From NCBI GenBank assembly GCA_964492895.1, contig CAZBLR010000003.1, forward strand, positions 40,846-104,845: 64,000 bases of DNA, written 5' to 3'. Both the position numbers and the translations under genes were made by a program. The notes under the pieces were generated by a model. It saw nothing but the letters and a program-made list of their open reading frames with translations. It ran no database searches and had not been told where the DNA came from. Source of the DNA: DATLWN01 sp964492895. Lineage in GTDB: Bacteria > Pseudomonadota > Zetaproteobacteria > Mariprofundales > Mariprofundaceae. Within the stretch, counting starts at the first letter, position 1. Every line of letters begins with the position of its first letter. Positions 59,591 through 64,000 of the stretch are shown here, piece by piece.

Positions 59591-60880
59591 ATGAGCGAAA
59601 TCGTTCATGTCCATGGAAGGGAAATCTTTGATTCCCGCGGCAATCCGACCATCGAGGTCGATGTCAGGCTGGCCTCCGGGGCCATGGGGCGCGCGGCCGT
59701 ACCGAGCGGCGCCTCCACCGGCACCCACGAGGCCGTGGAGTTGCGCGACGGCGGCAAGCGCCTCGGCGGCAAGGGTGTGAGGAAGGCCGTGGCCAACGTC
59801 CATGGCGAGATCGCCAAGGCGGTGCACGGGCGCGATGCCGCCGATCAGGCCGGGCTCGACCACACCCTGATCGAACTGGACGGCACGCCGAACAAGGCGC
59901 GTCTGGGGGCCAATGCCATCCTGGGCGTGTCGATGGCGGCGGCCAGGGCGCAGGCGGCGGAGAACGAGGTCTCCCTGTTCCGCTACCTCGGCGGCGAGTC
60001 CGCCTGCCTGTTGCCGGTGCCCTGCATGAACGTCATCAACGGCGGGTCGCACGCGGACAACAGCATCGATTTCCAGGAATACATGATCGTGCCGGCCGGT
60101 GCCTCGAGCTTCGCCGAGTCCCTGGCCATGGGCGCCGAGGTGTTCCATGCGCTGAAGTCGATCCTGAAGAAGGCCGGGCATATCACGGCGGTCGGCGACG
60201 AGGGCGGCTTCGCGCCGAACCTCGGTTCGAACGAGGAGGGGATCACGGTGATCCTCGAGGCCATCGAGCAGGCCGGCCTGAAGCCCGGCGTGGACGTGTC
60301 CCTGGCCTCGGACATGGCGGCCTCCGAGTTCTATCGCGACGGCGCCTATGTACTGGCCGGCGAGGGCGGTCGCAGACTGGATGCCGGCGGCATGATCGAC
60401 CTGATCGAATCGCTGTGCCGGCAGTACCCGATCCTGTCGGTCGAGGACGGCCTGGACGAGGGCGACTGGGACGGCTGGAAGATGCTGACCGAGCGCATGG
60501 GCGACAAGGTGCAGCTGGTCGGCGACGACCTGTTCGTGACCAATCCGCAGATCCTGGCCCGCGGCATCGAGATGGGCGCCGCCAACGCCCTGTTGGTCAA
60601 GGTCAACCAGATCGGCACCCTGACCGAGACGCGCAAGGCGGTGGCGATGGCCATGGATGCCGGTTACCGCTGCATGATCTCGCATCGCTCCGGTGAGACC
60701 GAGGACACGACGATCGCCGACCTGGCGGTGGCCCTTGCCTGCGGCCAGATCAAGTCGGGTTCCGCCTCGCGCTCGGACCGGCTGGCCAAGTACAACCAGC
60801 TGCTGCGCATCGAGGAGGAGCTGGGTAGCTCAGCCCGCTTCGCCGGCCGGGAAGCCTTCCTTGGAGGCGCATCCTCCTGA
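59591..60880 (+). CDS. eno: enolase
   Basis: A 429-residue glycolytic enzyme converting 2-phosphoglycerate to PEP, and a degradosome part in many gammaproteobacteria. It has REIFDSRGNPTIEVDV, SGASTGTHEAVELRD, the catalytic Glu/Lys regions (VGDEGGFAPNL, LLVKVNQIGTLTE) and ISHRSGETEDTTIADLAV. ATG 59591 has AAGGAGA before it. The stop overlaps the apparent ftsB start. Confidence 0.98.
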   Translation: MSEIVHVHGREIFDSRGNPTIEVDVRLASGAMGRAAVPSGASTGTHEAVELRDGGKRLGGKGVRKAVANVHGEIAKAVHGRDAADQAGLDHTLIELDGTPNKARLGANAILGVSMAAARAQAAENEVSLFRYLGGESACLLPVPCMNVINGGSHADNSIDFQEYMIVPAGASSFAESLAMGAEVFHALKSILKKAGHITAVGDEGGFAPNLGSNEEGITVILEAIEQAGLKPGVDVSLASDMAASEFYRDGAYVLAGEGGRRLDAGGMIDLIESLCRQYPILSVEDGLDEGDWDGWKMLTERMGDKVQLVGDDLFVTNPQILARGIEMGAANALLVKVNQIGTLTETRKAVAMAMDAGYRCMISHRSGETEDTTIADLAVALACGQIKSGSASRSDRLAKYNQLLRIEEELGSSARFAGREAFLGGASS

Positions 60881-61188
60881 GGCGGGCGGCCAGGGCCCTC
60901 GGCTGGGTGCTCGGCCTGGGAATGGTCGCTTACCTCGGCTACGACCTGATCTTCTCGGATCACGGCTACCTGGTCTATCGTCGGGAGCATGCCGAGCTGT
61001 TGAAGCTGCAGGCCGAGGTGGCCGAGATGCGCCAGGAGCGCGAGCAGCTGGCGCGGCAGGTGCTGCAGCTGCGCAACGATCCCAAGGCGTTGGAGGAGCT
61101 GATTCACCGTGAACTGGGTTACGTGCATCCCGACGAGTACATGCTGATCCTTCCCAACAAGAAGAAGCCGCAGCCGACGAAGCCATGA
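60877..61188 (+). CDS. ftsB: cell division protein FtsB, probable CTG start
   Basis: A small bitopic divisome protein, about 103 residues if begun at CTG 60877. A basic N-terminus (RRAARALG) precedes one helix (WVLGLGMVAYLGYDLIF), then a periplasmic coiled coil (LLKLQAEVAEMRQEREQLARQ) and the FtsB end HRELGYVHPDEYMLIL. Its position after eno is the gammaproteobacterial rule. GGAGG at 60863-60867 lies 9 bases before CTG 60877, which overlaps the eno stop (CTGA) just as GTG and ATG starts do elsewhere here. The alternative GTG 60907 gives 93 residues but no positive charge before the helix and a poor ribosome site. Confidence 0.85.
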   Translation: MRRAARALGWVLGLGMVAYLGYDLIFSDHGYLVYRREHAELLKLQAEVAEMRQEREQLARQVLQLRNDPKALEELIHRELGYVHPDEYMLILPNKKKPQPTKP

Positions 61189-62567
61189 TCGTCACCCGTT
61201 TCGCGCCCTCGCCGACCGGGCAGCTGCATCTGGGCAATGTGCGCACGGCGCTGCTGAACTGGGCCTTTGCCCGCAGCCAGCAGGGGCGCTTCCTGCTGCG
61301 CTTCGAGGACACCGATGCCGGGCGCTCCACGCAGGATTTCATCGCATCCATCAAGGACGATCTCGTGTGGCTGGGACTGGACTGGGACGGCGAGCCGCGC
61401 CTGCAGTCGGCGCATGCCGCCGAGCATCGCCAGGCCCTGGAGACCCTGGCCGCCCGCCAGCACGCCTACCGCTGTTTCTGCAGCGAGTCCCAGCTGGCGC
61501 TGGACCGCAAGCTGGCGGCCTCGCGCGGCCTGCCGCCGCGCTATGCCGGCCGTTGCCGCCAGCTGCCCCCGGCCGAGGCCGAGCGGCGGGCTGCGGCCGG
61601 CGAGGCCCACGTCTGGCGCCTGGCGGCGCATGCCGGGAAGGGCGGGGTCGCCGTGCATGACCGGATCCGCGGCGACATCACGTTCGAGCGCAGGGACATG
61701 GACGATCCGGTGCTGGTGCGCTCGGACGGCAGCTTCACCTTCCTGCTGCCCAATGCACTCGACGATGCCCTGGACGGCGTCACGCACGTGCTTAGAGGCG
61801 ACGATCACCTGAGCAACACCGCCTACCAGGTCTGGCTGCTGTCCTGCCTGGGCAGGGATGCGCCCGTCTACCTGCATCACGGGCTGTTGCTCGGGGCGGA
61901 CGGGGCCAAATTGTCCAAGCGCACGGGCAGCACCAGCGTGGCCGAGCTCAGGCAGGCGGGGCTGCTGCCCGGGGCGCTGGTGCAGGCGATGATCCGCATC
62001 GGCCATCCGAACCTGCCGGAACAGGCGGAGGGGCTGTCCGACCTGCTGCCGCATCTGCAGATGGATCACCTGTCGGCCTCGGCGGTGCGCTGGTCCGACG
62101 ACGAGCTGTGGCGCTGGCATGCCCGCATGCTGCACGGCCTGGGCCATCGGCAGCTGGCGGATCTGCTGCGCCCGTTGTTCCCCGATGTGCCGGCCGATCG
62201 TCTCGACGGGTTTGCGGCGCTGGTGCAGCCCAACCTGCAGCGGGTGGAGGACGCGCGGGACTTCGCGCGCCTGCTTGCCGGCGAAGCCTCACTGTCGGGC
62301 GAGGCCGAACAGGCAGTCGGAGATGCAGGCAGCGAATTCTTCGATCAGGCGCTGGCGGCATGGACGGACCTGTCGCAGCCTGATTGGCCGGCCTGGATAG
62401 AGGCGCTGAAGCAGCGCAGCGACAGGAAGGGCAAGGCACTGTTCATGCCGCTGCGTGCAGCGCTGACGGGGGCCACGCACGGGCCGGAGATGTCGGGCAT
62501 CGTCGCCTTTCTCGGCCATGAAGGCGTGATCGCGCGATTGAAAGATGCCAGAGTGCATCGGCCATGA
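61185..62567 (+). CDS. gltX: glutamyl-tRNA synthetase GltX
   Basis: A 460-residue class I synthetase. It has TRFAPSPTGQLHLGNVRTAL (HLGN form of HIGH), LLRFEDTDAGRS, a CFC...YAGRC zinc-site pattern, GAKLSKRTGS (KMSKS-like) and a C-terminal anticodon-binding domain, which the gluQ product lacks. The ATG overlaps the ftsB stop by 4 bases. In many relatives ispD follows ftsB; here gltX-cysS take that place. Confidence 0.96.
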   Translation: MIVTRFAPSPTGQLHLGNVRTALLNWAFARSQQGRFLLRFEDTDAGRSTQDFIASIKDDLVWLGLDWDGEPRLQSAHAAEHRQALETLAARQHAYRCFCSESQLALDRKLAASRGLPPRYAGRCRQLPPAEAERRAAAGEAHVWRLAAHAGKGGVAVHDRIRGDITFERRDMDDPVLVRSDGSFTFLLPNALDDALDGVTHVLRGDDHLSNTAYQVWLLSCLGRDAPVYLHHGLLLGADGAKLSKRTGSTSVAELRQAGLLPGALVQAMIRIGHPNLPEQAEGLSDLLPHLQMDHLSASAVRWSDDELWRWHARMLHGLGHRQLADLLRPLFPDVPADRLDGFAALVQPNLQRVEDARDFARLLAGEASLSGEAEQAVGDAGSEFFDQALAAWTDLSQPDWPAWIEALKQRSDRKGKALFMPLRAALTGATHGPEMSGIVAFLGHEGVIARLKDARVHRP

Positions 62568-63931
62568 ATCTTGCCATCTACAACAGCCTGAGCCGCAGGA
62601 AGGAGCCCTTCGTACCGATGCGCCCGGAGCACGTCGGTATGTATGTCTGCGGGGTCACCGTCTACGACTACAGCCATGTCGGCCACGCGCGCGTGATGGT
62701 GGTGTTCGACCTGATCTACCGCTGGCTCAGGCATCTGGGGCTGGACGTCACCTACGTGCGCAATTTCACCGACATCGACGACAAGATCATCAAGCGTGCG
62801 GCCGAGCGCGGCATCGCGACCGAGACCCTGACCGCCGAGATGATCGAGGCCTTCTACCGGGACATGGACGCGCTGGGATGCCTGAGGCCGACGCTGGAGC
62901 CGAGGGCGACGGCGCACATCCCCGAGATCGTGGCCATGATCGGGCAGCTCGTCGACAAGGGCTATGCCTATGTGGCGGCGAACGGTGACGTCATGTATGC
63001 GGTGCGCAAGTTCGACGGCTACGGCCGGCTTTCGGGCAAGAATATAGACGATCTGGAGGCGGGAAGCCGCGTCGAGGTCGACGCGGCCAAGCGCGATCCG
63101 CTGGATTTCGTGCTGTGGAAGCAGGCCAAGCCGGGCGAGCCGGCCTGGGACTCGCCCTGGGGCAAGGGACGGCCCGGCTGGCACATCGAGTGCTCGGCGA
63201 TGAGCTGCGCCCATCTCGGACACAGCTTCGACATCCACGGCGGCGGCATGGACCTGAAGTTCCCGCACCACGAGAACGAGATCGCCCAGGCCGAGGCGGC
63301 CAACGGCGAGCCCTTCGCCAAGGTCTGGGTGCACAACGGCTTCGTCAACATCAATGCCGAGAAGATGAGCAAGTCGCTCGGCAATTTCTTCACGATCCGC
63401 GAGGTCTTGAAACAGTACCACCCGGAGGTGCTGCGCCTGTTCATCCTGGGTACGCACTACCGCTCGCCGCTGGATTACTCGGACGCGGCCCTGGATACGG
63501 CCAAGGCGGGCCTGGATCGGTTGTACGAGACCCGCCGGCGTCTGGGGAAGAACGTGCCGATGGGTGCAATTCCCGAGGGCTTCGTGGCCGCGATGAACGA
63601 TGATTTCAATGCGCCGGAGGCCCTGGCCGAGCTGTTCGAGCTGTCGCGCGCCGTCAACAAGGGGCTGGATGCGGGCAAGGACGTGGCGCCGTTGGCGGGA
63701 AGCTTCGCCGCCATGTGCGATCTGCTCGGCATCGTGCAGCAGGATCCTGCCCGATGGTTCCAGGGCGACGATGCCGATGCCGCAAAGATCGAGGCGCTGA
63801 TCGCCGAGCGGGCCGAGGCGCGCAGGGGCAGGGACTTCGCGCGCGCCGATGCGGTGCGAGACGAGCTTGCGGCCATGGGTATCGTGCTCGAAGATACGGT
63901 GGGGGGGACGACTTGGAAGAGGGTCAAATGA
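62564..63931 (+). CDS. cysS: cysteinyl-tRNA synthetase CysS
   Basis: A 455-residue class I synthetase. The zinc Cys and HIGH-type motif are in MYVCGVTVYDYSHVGHARV (about residues 26-44), then RNFTDIDDKII, GWHIECSAMS, HHENEIAQAE and KMSKSLGNF. The length is standard. The ATG overlaps the gltX stop and the TGA overlaps the next start. With cysC next to it and cysM at 49 kb, several cysteine-related genes are in this window, though only cysS-cysC are linked. Confidence 0.98.
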   Translation: MNLAIYNSLSRRKEPFVPMRPEHVGMYVCGVTVYDYSHVGHARVMVVFDLIYRWLRHLGLDVTYVRNFTDIDDKIIKRAAERGIATETLTAEMIEAFYRDMDALGCLRPTLEPRATAHIPEIVAMIGQLVDKGYAYVAANGDVMYAVRKFDGYGRLSGKNIDDLEAGSRVEVDAAKRDPLDFVLWKQAKPGEPAWDSPWGKGRPGWHIECSAMSCAHLGHSFDIHGGGMDLKFPHHENEIAQAEAANGEPFAKVWVHNGFVNINAEKMSKSLGNFFTIREVLKQYHPEVLRLFILGTHYRSPLDYSDAALDTAKAGLDRLYETRRRLGKNVPMGAIPEGFVAAMNDDFNAPEALAELFELSRAVNKGLDAGKDVAPLAGSFAAMCDLLGIVQQDPARWFQGDDADAAKIEALIAERAEARRGRDFARADAVRDELAAMGIVLEDTVGGTTWKRVK

Positions 63932-64000
63932 GCACGACATTCGGAAAGCCGTTCTGCCTGTGGTTCACCGGCCTGTCCGGTGCCGGCAAGAGCACGGTCA
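63928..64000 (+). CDS. cysC: adenylylsulfate kinase CysC (N-terminal fragment at window edge)
   Basis: The first 24 codons only. FCLWFTGLSGAGKSTV matches the start and P-loop of APS kinase, which phosphorylates adenylylsulfate to PAPS. The ATG overlaps the cysS stop (ATGA). Starting so near the P-loop indicates a stand-alone CysC rather than a CysN-CysC fusion, but a C-terminal partner domain cannot be excluded. Confidence 0.8.
   Translation, partial: MSTTFGKPFCLWFTGLSGAGKSTV

Noticed and set aside
1..64000. CRISPR arrays, insertion sequences, prophage or toxin-antitoxin cassettes
   Set aside because: No regularly spaced repeats, transposase or integrase domains, or phage structural genes were found on either strand.

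Overview
The window is high-GC DNA (about two thirds G+C by eye), densely packed, with many 1-4 base start/stop overlaps. It looks like a chromosome segment of a gammaproteobacterium. The evidence is gene order: ychF-pth-rplY-prs-tRNA-Gln-ispE-lolB-TPR lipoprotein and pyrG-kdsA-eno-ftsB are classic gammaproteobacterial runs, and HflD, SecB, LolB, FtsB and a single-chain PurL fit the same class. I cannot name the genus.

Layout. 1-11.8 kb is an envelope and exopolysaccharide block. A cut-off ExeA-type ATPase is divergent from an operon with a very unusual export protein (seven FG-GAP blades + OmpA + Wza/SLBB), a Wzc-type tyrosine kinase, a 65-residue membrane protein, a Wzy/ligase-type polymerase, an AmiC-type amidase with LysM, MsbA and a DUF374 (LpxJ-like) acyltransferase. 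A second DUF374 copy follows, and a broken third copy lies 2.4 kb further on, beyond an AT-richer HD-GYP sensor gene. 14.4-17.1 kb holds a mixed set: an SDR, two tiny membrane proteins and a secreted phosphoesterase. 17.1-21.5 kb is a minus-strand run, hflD-argC-DUF6776-bactofilin-gamma carbonic anhydrase-ppx/gppA. 21.5-32 kb carries a ferritin-like DUF455 protein, an orphan pstS, mfd-serB, mgtE, the agmatine-to-putrescine pair aguA-aguB and an SGNH esterase. 32-39.8 kb holds trxB, an aldo/keto reductase with a MipA/OmpV protein, secB, a short minus-strand set (HhH Lys-rich protein, beta-CASP RNase, YbjQ) and a DUF2339 membrane protein.

39.8-47.1 kb is the conserved ychF-to-TPR block, read leftward and ending at a JAMM protease. 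47-52.6 kb holds hsp20, a degenerate NUC1 nuclease, cysM, gluQ and a CPA-type antiporter with an RCK domain. 52.7-64 kb is rightward housekeeping: rpsT, purL, pyrG, kdsA, eno, ftsB, gltX, cysS and the start of cysC.

The most interesting signals are the propeller-OmpA-Wza fusion, the DUF374 gene family with a decayed third copy, an ispE stop codon that lies inside the tRNA-Gln D-arm, a MipA-like gene whose only suitable start is ATA, an apparent CTG start for ftsB, a NUC1-family protein that has lost its DRGH catalytic motif, and a strong dyad in front of aguB. No CRISPR array, insertion sequence or prophage was seen. All calls come from reading the sequence; no database search was run.
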